From: Melampsora larici-populina 98AG31
Lineage: Eukaryota; Basidiomycota; Pucciniomycetes; Pucciniales; Melampsoraceae
Assembly: GCF_000204055.1 (NCBI RefSeq)
Contig: NW_006768765.1
Location: 3,926,372-3,990,371, forward strand
Direction of reading: 5' to 3'
Length of the DNA: 64,000 nt
In this document: positions 48,008-60,105 of the stretch, piece by piece
How the letters are laid out: each line of letters opens with the position of its first letter
Position numbering within the stretch: the stretch's first letter is position 1
Made by a program: the position numbers and the translations under genes
The notes under the pieces: model-generated
Seen by the model: the letters and a program-made list of their open reading frames with translations, nothing else
The model's database searches: none
Told to the model about the DNA's origin: nothing

Positions 48008-51000
48008 TCATTTCTTTTTCCCTTTCCCTTTAGAAGCCCTAGAAGCAGCAGAAGTAGTCCTAGACGTGATTTTGCCCACAATCGGATTCCCACTCTTCGA
48101 AGCCGAAAGCTTTTTACTCTTAATCAATTTATCTTTACTAAGATCCATTAATGATGAATCTTCTTCATCATCATCTTCTTCAAAATCATCCTCGATCTAA
48201 TCAAATCAAATTCCATTTCATCAGTCTTGGGTGGTAAGAAGAATTCATTGAAAAAAAAACTCACATCCATCACTCCTTCTATATCTGGAACAAAACTACC
48301 TTGAAGTTTTTTACTTGCTGGTAAGTTAACATTCTTATGAAACGGAATCGGATGTGACTCTTTATTATACCTAAGAAGAAAAAAAAAGAAATCCCCAATC
48401 AGAAAAAAAACATAACCCACTGAATCCAAAATTTCTCAACATGAAAACTCATTTCCACAAACTTTCTAGTAAAAGCCGATTTAGTAGCCGAAGGAATCGA
48501 TTTCAAAACCTCTTCATATCCCACCCCAATAGCCATCACTTCAACCAACCCATCCCACTCCTCTTTCGTCAAAAAATACTCATCCATCAACCTAATAACA
48601 CCCTCAATCTGATCAGTTCCCATGGATCCAATCCTCAATGGATCCACCAAAAAGTTCATCAACAAAGGTAAATAAGTTAACAAGACTTCTTTTTTATCGG
48701 CTGAAATCTTCATTCTCATTCGGATTTGGATTTCTCCTAAGAATCGATTTAGTTTAGATTGAGTTGAGTTTTTTCCAAACCATGCTGGAAATCCTACACC
48801 CCCTCCACCTCCTTGGAATCCAGATGAACTTGAAGGGCCATGACAAAAGTAGGCTGGTCTGATACATGAAAAGATTCCATGGATCGGCATTAATGACCAA
48901 TGTTGTTGTGGTCTGATCCGAACAAAGAAAAACACACATCATCATCATCAGTATGATTTCTTCATACATTTCAATCATCTCATCATCACTTACCCATGAA
49001 TCATTCGATCTACTAAATCTCCATCCGAAATCGAATCAGCAGCTTGTGACAATAACTCCAACTTCTTCGCCGCCTTTTCCGGTCCCACACAATTCCTTGC
49101 CAAACCACATTCATGTTTAGTATAACCATCCTATAAATCACCCAGATCACAAAGACTTCTTGAGATCAAATGATTTCGTTTTTTTTTTGGCAAGACGGAG
49201 GAATTCCAATTTGAGAAAGAGAAAATCGTTCACCTACTTGTACAAATAATGGTAACATATCATGATCTTGAAAATATAAATCACATTTATCCATAAAGCT
49301 CATCGAACAAGCTTGAGACCAAGTTTGAGGAGCAAACAATTTATGCACTAAAGACCAAGGTGAAACAATCGTATTCTTTTCATTCATCAATGCCCTACAG
49401 AATCCCATCCCGAAAAAAAAAACGAAAAAAACACACATCCAATGAACACAAAATTCATTTTGATTGATGATGTTGTAAATAGTTGGATCAGAAAAACTCA
49501 CATCTTTCTAGCATCATCAAACTCCATCGGTTTAGAAGGACCTTCACCACTCTGTAATTTCCAAACCGACAACATATTAATGATTTGTCTAATATCAGAC
49601 TGACTTCCCATGACCAGTTGATCAATAGCAATAGCCGGAACCTTTAATTTCTCTCTAAAAGCAATACACATGATCCTACTCCGAATCGCATTAGCATCAG
49701 GTCTTCTAAACACAAGTGAATGAGTCGTCGATTTTAATGGTTTCATCTTGGGGATTGACATATCATTGGCTATGGCTATGATTGGGATTTGGGTTTTACG
49801 TATCAAACTGTTTAAGGCTCCTACTCCTCCTCTGTCTCCTGCTGACATTCCATCTACTTCATCCATAATTAAAACTAATTTCTCGTTTTTAGGTTCTGAT
49901 GACTAAAAAAAAAACGAAAAAGTGAATCCAAACCTCTAATTAGTCATCATCATCATCTAACTTGAGAAAATTTTTCTTTTTTACCTCTAAGAATCCACCT
50001 ATCCCAACATTTCCAGTGATATCTTTACAACCCACTTCCAAAAGTTTTTTACTTCTCGTATTACTTGCATTCATTTCAATCACATCATATCCTTCAAGTT
50101 TCGAAACCAAATGAGCCGTCGTAGTTTTCCCTACGCCCGGTGGACCCGATAAAACAATACATCTATAAAGACCTAGACCATCTTTACCAGGTTTGGTAAA
50201 CTTGGCTTTTCGATTCTTTGGCCTTTTGGGAAAAGAAACCATATCTCAGGGTTTGATTTCAATCGATTGAATGGTCTGGTCGGGTTTCAAGACTCAAAAA
50301 AAAGCCTACTCACCAATCTCTGAGCCAGGTTTGAAGTCTTTCCACTTGGGTTTTGTTACCACATAGTTCGTTTAATGCTTTAGGTGCGTATTTCATTGTC
50401 CACAATTGTCCGGCTAGATCTTGCTTAGCTTGAGCGATTTCACTAATCAAAAAGAAACCGAGTTAAAAGAAACGTTCGACGTGTGTTTGGTAGAGGTGGT
50501 ATCGAAGCTTACGCTGTGCTTCCCTTCGTAGGTTCCATAGCCTTGGCAGCTTGCTTGATCTTCTTAATTTCATCTTGTTGCTTCTTGAGTACTTTAGGAT
50601 CCACCTCACTTGCTCTGGATAATCAACGAATAAAGGTCCTAGAAGTTAGCTTCCCATCGACACCCAAGTTGCCAAACTCCAACCTACGAGCGTGTTCCGA
50701 TCAATTCCAAAAACTCATCTTCCGTGAGGGTGGTGATCTTATGCTTAGCAATGACTTCTAACTTCTTGGCACCTGCATCTGAACCAAGCACTACATAGGT
50801 AGTTTTAGAAGATGGACTTGTGGTCACACGACTGATCCAAAAAAAAAACATCCTCAATTTAGTCAACATGAGCGCGTTCTAGAGAAATGAAAAAAGTCTT
50901 ACCCTCCATAACGTTTACAAAGTGTTTGAGCTTCTTCACGACTTAGTGAGTCTAATTCTCCAGTAAAGACAAATGTAAGACCAGCAAGACAATTGGGTTG

Positions 51001-51992
51001 TCCTTCTGGGATTTCCTTTGAGCCTGTGAAGATCAAACAAAAAGAGTCTTAGGAAATCTCGCAGCCTGCGAGCAGAATGGAATGTTGGAAATTCGTACCA
51101 GGAGCAGAGGGACCAGCGCGTTGTTGTCCAGGGATCCATTTCGGCTTAGGTTTTGTAGGTTGGACTCCTGAGGTTTCTTTTGATGGTTCATCTTTATTTG
51201 GTTTGGGTTTTTTCGAAGACGGTGCTTTGGTAGCTTTCGAAAAAAAAATGAAAACATTCACCAGTTTTAGTAGCCAGAAAGAAGGTGTTAAGTGAAAAAT
51301 ACAAGGAAGTGGAAGATGATTTACCTTTGCTCTTTACTGGTACATCATCATCATCGTCATCATCATCGTCATCATCATCGTCATCATCAACAATAAAATC
51401 ATCTTGTTTAGCCTTCCGTTTACGTTCAGTGGGTTTTGTTTCTTTGGGTATGACTTTTTCTTTTCCTTTTGAAGTAGAAGCAGGTTTAGATTTCACAGGT
51501 TTATCATCATCCGATTCACTAAGCTCCACACATATTTTCCTTTTATTAGTAGTAGTAGTAGTAGTATTCGTACGTGAAAGAGAAGAAGATTCTTTAACGA
51601 TCGATTTAAGTTCGGTTGTTTCTTTTTTTCGGGTGGAAGAACTAGTGGGTTTCATAGTTTTTGCTGGTGATTTTTTTTGAGGTGTGGTTGATTTGGTTGT
51701 GATGGGTTTAAAAGTAGAAGTCTTGTTGGTTTCTTTTGGTTTAGGATTCGTACTAGTTGACTGAAAGATCATATATCAAATCAAATCATCAGTTCTTCTA
51801 TCAAATTTAAGAAAGATGAAAGATCAAGACTGACTTTTGGATCGGTTGTAGATTTTGAAGGATCGTTGGATTTGGTTCCAAAGAAAGACCTGTTGTGGAA
51901 GAATAATAAGGTTAGTGGATTGAGTTTTGCGGATTATGCTGAGCTTTGAATTTGAAGAAGAAGAGTGGGTTAATGAACCTGATGTCACTCAT
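48008..51992 (-). CDS. RFC1: Replication factor C subunit 1 (clamp loader large subunit)
   Basis: Fifteen exons: 51992-51979, 51889-51835, 51760-51325, 51233-51099, 51023-50903, 50831-50688, 50614-50513, 50442-50314, 50222-49985, 49902-49502, 49394-49238, 49130-48994, 48912-48421, 48370-48265, 48196-48008; 2856 nt, 951 residues. The N-terminus MSDIRSFFG is a PCNA-binding (PIP-like) motif. A disordered basic region with a poly-Asp run follows, then a BRCT domain (about 214-300: GLTFVFTGELDSLSREEA), and the AAA+ module with Walker A GPPGVGKTT (about 405-413) and Walker B LVLIMDEVDG (Asp472, Glu473). The C-terminal RFC1 domain ends in a basic tail (KGKGKKK). It loads PCNA on DNA with RFC2-5 in the nucleus. 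All phases agree. Confidence 0.96.
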
Positions 51993-54416
51993 GTTTGCTG
52001 GTTTTGTGAAAATTGAAAATGTTGAGTGGTCTGACTCTGATCCAAGAATCGCGTTGGACGGTTTCTCTTCACGGTCTCGCGACTTCACAGGGCCTAGATC
52101 TTATTGACATGTCACACCGGATGTCACTTCCCCGATTCAACATTGAAAGTTGGAAAAACTATCTTACAGTCCCTTGGAAAGGATGAACTCAGGGGTGACC
52201 AAGCAACTTTATCACATAGCCACCCTCATGGCACAATTCCTTCCCCCCAAAAAGGTTATCAAGGATAACAATCATGGTACTACATATTGAGCCAATGGTA
52301 CCATGATTTTTATCCTTGGTTGCTAAGTTGACCAATGTGGGGTCACACTGCCTCTTGTGGCAGTGATAGCAGTACAAGAGCTACATATTCAGTACTTGCA
52401 GAGGTATAAGCTGTAAGTATAGTGATTCTCTCAAAGGTCTCTAGAGACTTTCCTCTCTGAGAAGCTCCAATGATTATTGGAAACTACACAGATCTATACT
52501 GATGAACTTCTCCAAGGGTTGGAAAGGGATGAAAATTTCAGAGTGTTTACCATCTCTTGCACCTGGACAAGTTTGGCAACTTCCCCATCAGATCATTTGG
52601 AATTTTCTACTGGTTTGTGTTGAAATCTTGACTGACTTCTTGTAGGATATGAACATAATCACTGCAAAGTAATGGCAAGATTGAACAAATTTATGGTTGT
52701 ATCCCCAATGAAGATCCCTTTGAATGTCATCCAAATTGATGAGTTTATTGAAGAATTTAGACAACCTCTTGATATATGGAAATCACAGTGTACCTGGCTC
52801 ACTTGTCTTGTTCACTTCAATCACTTGAGCAGGGCAATCATATAAGGCAATCAAGGAGAACATTCTAGATTTTGTTCCAGTGCTGGAACAAATTTGACAG
52901 TCAGATCCTGATCTACCCAAAATTGTTTGAAGTGGACAAACTCTGGAAGAGCCAGTCTTTTAGTGTCAGAGCTTTGATACTCTTAGGGTGGCAGAACTTT
53001 TCAACTCATCACCATCTTTATGTTCTCTGGACTTATTGGATTCAATGTGGTTATTGAAACAAGATACCTCTGCTATTTTCAAAACATACTTTACAACATA
53101 GTTTTGATTCTTTCAAAATTAAGATGGAATGAGCAAACTTTAATGACTAATCAGAGGTTTCTTCTTGAAAAGGCACACAGTCACATAAATACATCCCAAA
53201 TGATGGGGAATCAGGACCCTGATATGCCACTATAGAGGGTAGTGATTTAAAGGTATGACTCTTGAGCTCCCACAGAATTACACCTCATGGGATTATGCCC
53301 TTTCTCCCTTAGATTTTGCCAGTTTCTATCCATTTCCAAGTTGCTAACGGTTTGATACAGCTAATTTGTAAGACCAAACTTGTCTTAGAGCTATGGCTAA
53401 ATCCAGGGACAAGTTTCCACAGAAGCTCAAAAGCCATATTTTAGATCACTACAGTACCCTTGATGAGGGCATACAAATATCAAACCAGCAAAATTGTGAG
53501 GGGTCAACATTTGCATCTCTAGCAAAATCACTTTGACCCCAATTAAAAAAGGGGAAATTGTCAAAAGTTAATCAAAAAATCTTATTGAGTCCCAGTTCAG
53601 AAGCTGCTCAATCCTTGCACAAACTTCTGTGAACTAAATGCTACAAATTGAGTTACTGGAAATGTTATGCAGATGAACCAGTCATACATATAGGGTAATC
53701 CTTCACACTTGTGTTAAGCTGGGGGGATATTTAGATGCACCAGTGAAACTAATGACACTTGTGTGCATCCGAGTATGTACTCGTCTATCCATTCAGACAA
53801 CATTGCCTGCTTTCTAACGTCTTGCCGGGGGGAGCATGTCTGTGTATACCCATGCAAATGGGACGTACTCAGGTCACATTTGCCGCAAGCGAGCGCGTGG
53901 CTGAGTAAGCAAGGCGCTAGGGCTCGTTTCTGCTTTTACACGGATTTATCAGGTGGTTTGTAACTGTTTGTAAATCGTGATGGCTAACAGCGGAAGTACG
54001 AACGTATTGCAAGCATAAAAAAATGTGTGTACAACCTAAATGTTTGGTTATTCACAAGTACGCTGCGTCTCCGTCATCGAGATATCCGTGTGTTCTGTGT
54101 TTTGTGCAGCCTTTGATAGCTTGAGTATCATAGAACAATTCATTAGAAGATCATCACCGTAATTCATGCTGGTCATATCCGGCCTTGCGCCTGATCACTT
54201 TCAGATGCCATCGATTCGCAAAATGTCGGGTCATCAAATCGTCGAATTAGCAGGATTAGCAGGATGATCAGGCTGCTAGAGAGAAGCATCCGACCACATC
54301 TACCGCCAATAGGGTAGCATACTATATAAGCGGTCAAAGTAGCCACATGAAGTTCGAGCCATTCAACCCACTCTCTACCACTTCACACCCACATCCGATT
54401 ATTTGCCTCTTTAGCT
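51993..54416. other. Gene-free, repeat-like stretch
   Basis: No exon chain or domain is recognised. Short open stretches near 52872-53235 have no family I know. A sharp change to more GC-rich sequence occurs around 53760-53960. This may be old transposon sequence. Confidence 0.4.
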
Positions 54417-55356
54417 ATGGAGAACCCAGTTACCGATGTCAGTTTTGTCTATGGCCATATTCTTCATCATCATAGCTTCAGGATGATACACTGATACGCT
54501 AGAATCAACACCTTGGTAATAGGTCGAAAATGTCATTAGATCCTTGACTGAGCCTAACAAAGCGTCTACCATGGGTATGAATGTCGAGAAGTCAGTTTTC
54601 TAAGCCCTATTCTAAACATCGCGATCATTCTGAATGATATCGGACATCTATACCTTGTGGAGAAAATAGATACTTTACCGAGGATGCGGTGTTATATCAC
54701 CCCTTTTTCAGGGTCACAGGCCGAGGGGGCATCAAGGGGATCTACAAGACACTGTAAGTTTCTCACCTTGCATCGATCTCAGTCATCAATATCATATCGT
54801 CAGCGATTTGACCGTGTTGTCTTACTCTATTCTACTCACAGTCGAATGGGAACAATTGACCAGAAAATTGAGTTTCACGCCGTGATGTTCAACGAAGATA
54901 AAACTCAAGTTACTGTCGGTATGTATGCTTCCTCTATTTCAACGGTTTTTATGGCCTTGTATACTAACCTGTTAAACGCTCAACTGATTCCCTAGATTTA
55001 ACTGAACACATGAATGCTCGAGGTGTTCCGCAACAATCAGGACGTGTAGGACTTCGCTTGATTGTCCGTTTACACCTTATCCATGACACTGATGGAAAAT
55101 ATAGAGTTACTAAGTGAGTATTGGAAATGATACCAAACACAATCTGAGATGCCTTGGCCTCATGCAAACCAATTGTTTTGATTTGATATTTATCACACGC
55201 AGACAAGAGGACAACTTTTCATCTGACTCAGCAGCGATTGGCCTACCTGTTATGCCAGGATTGTCCTCCATGGTAAGAGTGATGAAAATGCTCTCTGGGT
55301 TGTATATCGGCGGTTTAGGAAACTTTTTTCTTTCTAGAGGATGGTTCGGTCAATGA
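54417..55356 (+). CDS. Small NTF2-like (SigF-type SnoaL-like fold) protein
   Basis: Exons 54417-54437, 54523-54574, 54663-54753, 54842-54918, 54996-55113 and 55203-55356 give 170 residues in phase. The start MENPVTDVENVIRSL followed by YFTEDAVLYHPFF and later GRVGLRLIVRLHLIHDTDGK is the pattern of fungal NTF2-like proteins that fold as a cone-shaped barrel; no catalytic residue can be named. The C-terminus GLYIGGLGNFF is hydrophobic and could form a membrane anchor. Exon 3 uses a GAG acceptor and is the least certain part. Function unknown. It lies about 340 bp upstream of the DD34E transposon. Confidence 0.72.
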
Positions 55357-55693
55357 TGTTCTTCTTTTGAGAACTAGATCTTGCTCTTGTCTTTGCTCTT
55401 GTTTTCACATCATTCGTTTACTTATCTAGGTCGTGTATCTGTTTATATTATTTAAAGAGGGTTTTCCTTTTTTTGCAATTACTGTCTTTTGAAACTGCTA
55501 GCTTGACCAAACTTAACTAAGTCCTATGGGATGGACCTAACCAGCTTGACTCAATTTATTGATGAATGATTCTATTTGAGAAGTGTCATGTAAACAAGGG
55601 CTGGTCTGTATGAATCTTCAACACCTCAATCTTTGATCTTTGATTCAAATCCATTCAAACCATCGATTGTTGTTTTTTCAATCAGTAGTTTTT

Positions 55694-55695
55694 TA
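55694..55695 (+). repeat. TA target duplication, left
   Basis: TA directly precedes the left TIR, and TA directly follows the right TIR at 59835-59836. This is the signature of Tc1/mariner-clade insertion. Confidence 0.85.
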
Positions 55696-55767
55696 TTACT
55701 TTTTCTAAAATGAATGGCACCCCTGGCCCGAGAAAAAAAAAGTTTCCAGTTGCCGCAGTTGCCGCAG
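55696..55767 (+). repeat. Left TIR, 72 bp
   Basis: It starts TTACTTTTTCTAAAATGAAT, continues through GGCACCCCTGGCCCGAG and a nine-A run, and ends in two GTTGCCGCAG-type units. It is base-for-base the inverse complement of 59763-59834. Confidence 0.97.
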
Positions 55768-55874
55768 CCAGTGCTGTAGACCAACTGATGCATTCAGATC
55801 AGCTAGCTGACGCGGCCTGCTCATGAGCACTGTAATGTGCAATCCCTCACCGATCTTCCTCAGTCTCACCTGCG

Positions 55875-57132
55875 ATGGGCTTTCAACGTTATTCAGCAGA
55901 TGTCAAAGTTCTTGCCGTTCGTTGGCGACTAGAAGGTGAATCTTGCTCCACAATCCGCCAGCGCCTTCGACGGGCTATCTCAAAACGCTCATTCAGCCGA
56001 TGGACACAGCTTTATCATCGCACTCGAGCAGTAATCCGGGACCCTGCTGAGTATGAGAAACGCGGTCGAAAGCGGTTTCTGAATCGAGCGGACCGTCAGT
56101 TCATGGAAACTCTAGTCCAAGAACAACCATCCTTGTTCTTGGACGAGATCCGTGAACAGCTCTATGACGAGCATGGCAAAATGCCTTCAATCAGTACGAC
56201 TCATCTAGAACTTCAAAATCGTCTGTTCATCAGTTTGAAGAAAGCTCAAGTAAGCAATGTTCGAAAGAGCTTGGTAGCAAAATATCAATGGATCGATAAA
56301 ATGATGGGCTTTCCAGCCAACTTTTTGGTATTCACCGGTGAGGAGCTTTTTGTGTTCTCAATTTTCTCGCACTTTCTCAATGACTTGACACTCTCTGATT
56401 GTTTCACTTCACTATTGGACAGATGAGAGTGCCATATGTGGACGTGATCTCCTTCGCATCCGTCAGCGAGCCAAACTTGGTGCTCGAACGACTCGCAAAG
56501 TACCAAGACTCCATCGGGGTAGGTATTCTGTCCTCCCAGCAATTGGTTACCACGACCTCCTGGCTCTCTCTGTGCTGGACGGTCCGGTCAATCAAAAGCG
56601 CTTTGAAGCCTTCCTAAAATACAAACTTGTACGTATGTAGATTCTTTGGATGATCTTTTTGATGACATTACTGATTCCCAAAGTAATTCATTAGCTACCC
56701 CGAATGAATCGCTACCCTGGCCCTAACAGTGTCCTGGTTCTGGACAACGCATCTATTCATCATGGAGGACAAATTGCTGCTCTTTGTCAACAAAAAGGTA
56801 CGTTGTTTTTCTTATTCAGCTTTGAATAGCTTGATTGTCTCCAATATCAGTGACTAATCTACACCTGCTCTGCAGGTATCCTTCTGCGATACCTACCTGC
56901 TTATTGCCCCGAACTGAATCCGATTGAGCTAGGGTTTTGTTGCTTGAAGACCAAACTGCGAAGGACTCAGGCGTTGACGGTCACTATCGATCCTGTGAAA
57001 ACAATTGAAAGAGTAGCTGACGATCTTTTTGTAGACAAACTATTAGAGCCAATTTATCACCGATGTGGCTATACCATGACTGATGACGAGGATGGTGATG
57101 TGGATGATGAGAATCTGGATCTTGACTTTTGA
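55875..57132 (+). CDS. DD34E transposase (DDE_3 superfamily endonuclease)
   Basis: Exons 55875-56337, 56423-56628, 56695-56797 and 56876-57132 give 342 residues with all phases consistent. The N-terminal 120 residues are helical and basic, with a helix-turn-helix pattern (YSADVKVLAVRWRLEGES...IRQRLRRAIS) for TIR binding. The catalytic core has TDESAI (Asp155), VLVLDNASIHHGG (Asp240) and LPAYCPELNPIE (Glu275), i.e. 34 residues between the second Asp and the Glu. The C-terminus is acidic (DDEDGDVDDENLDLDF). It should cut and paste the element into TA sites in the nucleus. No lesion is seen, unlike the other transposases in this window. Confidence 0.93.
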
Positions 57133-57309
57133 TATCTGTATTTTCTCATCTCATGTCCGATGTCTTTTCTTTCTACCCGCTTATTTGACAAGTTTTGATC
57201 AAGTTATTTTAAAAAATGATAGTTGTTTTTTGGTTTCCTAATCCTGACCAAGTGTTTTAAGACAAGAAGGCAGAGTCAATTGATTCACTATTGAAATGAA
57301 ATATTGGGT

Positions 57310-57715
57310 TTTTAAGTTGATCAAGTTTTTGAGTTGATCAAGTTGCAAAGCAAGTATTCAAGAAGTGACCAATCAAGATTCTTCATCTCATCTTGATCGG
57401 TCACTTTAGTTTTTAAGTCGATCAAGTTGCAAAGCAACTTTTTAAGAAGTGACCAATCGAGATTCTTCATCTCATCTTGATCGGTCACTTTTTATCTCGA
57501 GCGGTCACGGTCACTTTAGTTTTTAAGTCGATCAAGTTGCAAAGCAACTTTTTAAGAAGTGACCAATCGAGATTCTTCATCTCATCTTGATCGGTCACTT
57601 TTTATCTCGAGCGGTCACGGTCACTTTAGTTTTTAAGTTGATCAAGTTGCAAAGCAACTTTTTAAGAAGTGACCAATCAAGATCACTTTTTATCTTGATT
57701 GGTCACTTTGATGAT
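57310..57715. repeat. 110-bp tandem hairpin array between convergent genes
   Basis: Four tandem copies; the word GATCAAGTTGCAAAG starts at 57336, 57420, 57530 and 57640 (spacings 84, 110, 110). The short first spacing lacks a 26-bp block containing ATCTCGAGCGGTCACGG. Each unit includes inverted arms AGTGACCAATCGAGA and TCTTGATCGGTCACT around TTCTTCATCTCA, able to form a hairpin. It sits between the two stop codons, so it may end transcription from both sides; that is inference. Confidence 0.85.
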
Positions 57716-57952
57716 CGATAATTCAACCTTTCTATCTTGGTCAATCTGACTCAGATAGGTTACTATGGCTAACACAGCATTTTTCATTACAAGAAACCAA
57801 CTCAAACCAAATTTAGGAGGAAGGATCTTTGAACAATATATGTACAAAGGGGTGGTGATTGAGACATTGGCGCTCACAACAAATCATAAGATATGTAGTA
57901 AAATAATCAAATTTGAAAAAGATCAGAATGGTTCCTTTGATCAATCTGGTAA

Positions 57953-59656
57953 TTAGAGGCCTTGTCTAACTTTTTTGGCCTCGGTTCTTTTGTGGATCTG
58001 AGATTCTCTATATTTAATAGCATTGTTGTAGACCATTGTAGCAGTGATATTAGGAAGTCCTTTGTTAAGAAGATCTTGTCGTGATAACTCTTTTTCATTG
58101 ATTAGTCGGTAGTCTGTGACCGACAATTCCTCAAGGATCCGCTTGATGTTGTTTGTCTTTTCAGCGGAGAACTTGCAGAATTCAAGGAATCCGTTGATCC
58201 CGGTTTCGCTGGAAGGATCATCGGCAAGAGGAGGCGAAGGTGAGAGTGCTCGTTGGGCTTCGGGACTGGCTGGTCGTTTCGCTGGCTGAGGTGTCATTGG
58301 ATTATTTGGTTCTTGCTCGTGACCTGGAGGCTTAGTAGGGGACCAACTAGCTTTGATGGCGGCAACCATTCCCACAAGTAGCTCAGTAAACCCGGCAGGA
58401 TCAAAGGGGGCAGACGATGACGATGGTTGAGGGGAGTCATGCTGTTTTGCTGAGGTCTTTGTGAGATCATACTTGAAATGAGCCGGTGGGGTAGTGAGGC
58501 TAACCTCATCATCATACTAGAGTTTAACGTTCAATTGTTCACAATCAATACACTATAATTGAATTGAAAGACGGTCTGGACTTACACGGTGTTTGGCCCA
58601 CTCTTTAGCCTTTTTCGATGTCAAGGCGAAATACCGAGTTGAATCCGTTGGGTCAATGATCGGAGGGTATGTCTTATTGTACTTCTTGTTCATTTCATGT
58701 TTTTCAAAGAGTTTGTTTGCAAAAGCCGTTACAGCATCATTTTGAGAGTTCATTGAGCTGTCTGAATCACCGTTCTGGATGTGGAGATGATGTAAGCATC
58801 CAAAGAGAGAACGTTGGAGAATGAAGATGGTTACAGACTCACCTCAGGATCAGATTCAAAGTTATCTGATGGCCTCAATGCCTGACGCTTTTCCTGTCGT
58901 TCGGCATGCGCTATCACAGCATCAGTTTGGGCAGCCTGCAAGGTAAGGATGTCAGCTGCATCAAATCCAGGGATAAATTGGACACTGTACTCACCGCCTC
59001 GGCTCGTGCCTTGAGCTTGCTCGGATGCGGAGCTACAAATGAAATCCCAGCCTTATTTTTAGGATAACTTGCATGTGCCTCTTCAACCCACGATTGAAAA
59101 TTGCTGTGATCTAACACTTTGCGGTTCCTGTTTGTCTTTGGAAAGCTGTGGTTTGAAGCAATGTATAGAGTCCAAACCCCCCCACTCTCCTCATCGAAAA
59201 TTACCTTGTTGAGTACAGACTTGATGTGCATCCCTGTGTTGTCACTTTTGGCAAGTTCAGCGCATTTTAACTTGAGTTCATCTAAATTGAAATTGTTCGA
59301 ATCCCATTCAATCGTACAGTTGGAGCAGGTGATTTGGTGAAACCCAGACTTGTTTTGCTTGTTGGGCACGTAGAAATCGCAGTTAAAGTTGAACTTGAAG
59401 GGGCCATCTTCATCTTCTGCTGCACGATTTTCAGAGTTGCCCTTGGTCTTTGAAGCACAATTGACCTTTGAAATTTTGAGGCGAGTCAGTCTAGATATAA
59501 GAAAAAAGAATAGATACAGAAAGTGAGACATACCCCATTAGTCAAATCTGCTAAGACTTCTGGTCCAGATGATTCAGATCTAGAAGACAATCTTTTGTTC
59601 TTGTTGGTTTGGCTGATACCAAGAAAGATTGGATCCAGATGTTGGTTTTCGCTCAT
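57953..59656 (-). CDS. Accessory protein of the DD34E transposon, SAM-like C-terminus
   Basis: Exons (minus) 59656-59534, 59465-58995, 58935-58843, 58774-58586 and 58516-57953 total 1440 nt, 479 residues; all four introns are phase 0. The N-terminus is polar. Residues about 66-95 hold Cys70, Cys88 and Cys91 with His (GFHQITCSNCTIEWDS), possibly zinc-binding. A middle region is rich in Ala and charged residues with KEWAKHR, followed by a Pro/Ser-rich linker. Residues about 398-462 (GINGFLEFCKFSAEKT...LLNKGLPNITATMVYNNAI) resemble a SAM-like helical bundle. I do not recognise a family for the whole protein. Being inside the TIRs and undamaged, it is probably needed for, or beneficial to, transposition. 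Confidence 0.85.
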
Positions 59657-59762
59657 GGTTGATTTTGATTGTACAAAGAACAAGAGCTAGAGAAGGAAAT
59701 TCAAATCAGGAGTGATGGATCATTCTCAAGCAAAAAAAAATTCATCACAGCAGCTGCGGTGA

Positions 59763-59834
59763 CTGCGGCAACTGCGGCAACTGGAAACTTTTTTTTTCTC
59801 GGGCCAGGGGTGCCATTCATTTTAGAAAAAGTAA
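59763..59834 (-). repeat. Right TIR, 72 bp
   Basis: Exact inverse complement of 55696-55767, including the nine-base homopolymer. TA follows at 59835-59836. Confidence 0.97.
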
Positions 59835-60105
59835 TACCGTGTTTCTTAGCTGTTGCGCCGGTCTGCGCAGCAGTTTGATTGTGAGTGTCACCTTGGATGT
59901 CACGCTGCCGTACACGAGCCCCAAATGAACACATATCACTTGACTGTCACAAGACCTCAGCAAACCTGGATAAACATGACCGACGTCGAGCGGCCGAAAC
60001 GTGATCAACGCGTTCAAGATTCCACAGAGACCTCTTCACGTCTCATTGTACTTCGTTTTCACATCGATCCTCAACTCAAAGAAAACATCGCGCATTGGGA
60101 CTAGA

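Larger units (their letters stand above)
55696..59834. mobile_element. Two-gene DD34E (Tc1/mariner/IS630-clade) transposon, apparently intact
   Basis: The 4139-bp element has perfect 72-bp TIRs and flanking TA. It encodes a 342-residue DD34E transposase (plus, 55875-57132) and a 479-residue accessory protein (minus, 57953-59656), convergently arranged around a 110-bp tandem hairpin array (57310-57715). Both genes keep frame through every intron, and no stop or catalytic lesion is visible. This is larger and more complex than typical Tc1/mariner elements, which have one gene and are about 1.3-2.4 kb. Confidence 0.93.

Noticed and set aside
51285..51680. Ser-rich plus-strand open stretch
   Set aside because: Complement of the poly-Asp region of RFC1.
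54842..54900. Alternative frame VEWEQLTRKLSF in the NTF2-like gene, implying a frameshift
   Set aside because: The other frame (GTIDQKIEFHAVMF) joins both neighbouring exons in phase and continues to the end, so no lesion is needed.
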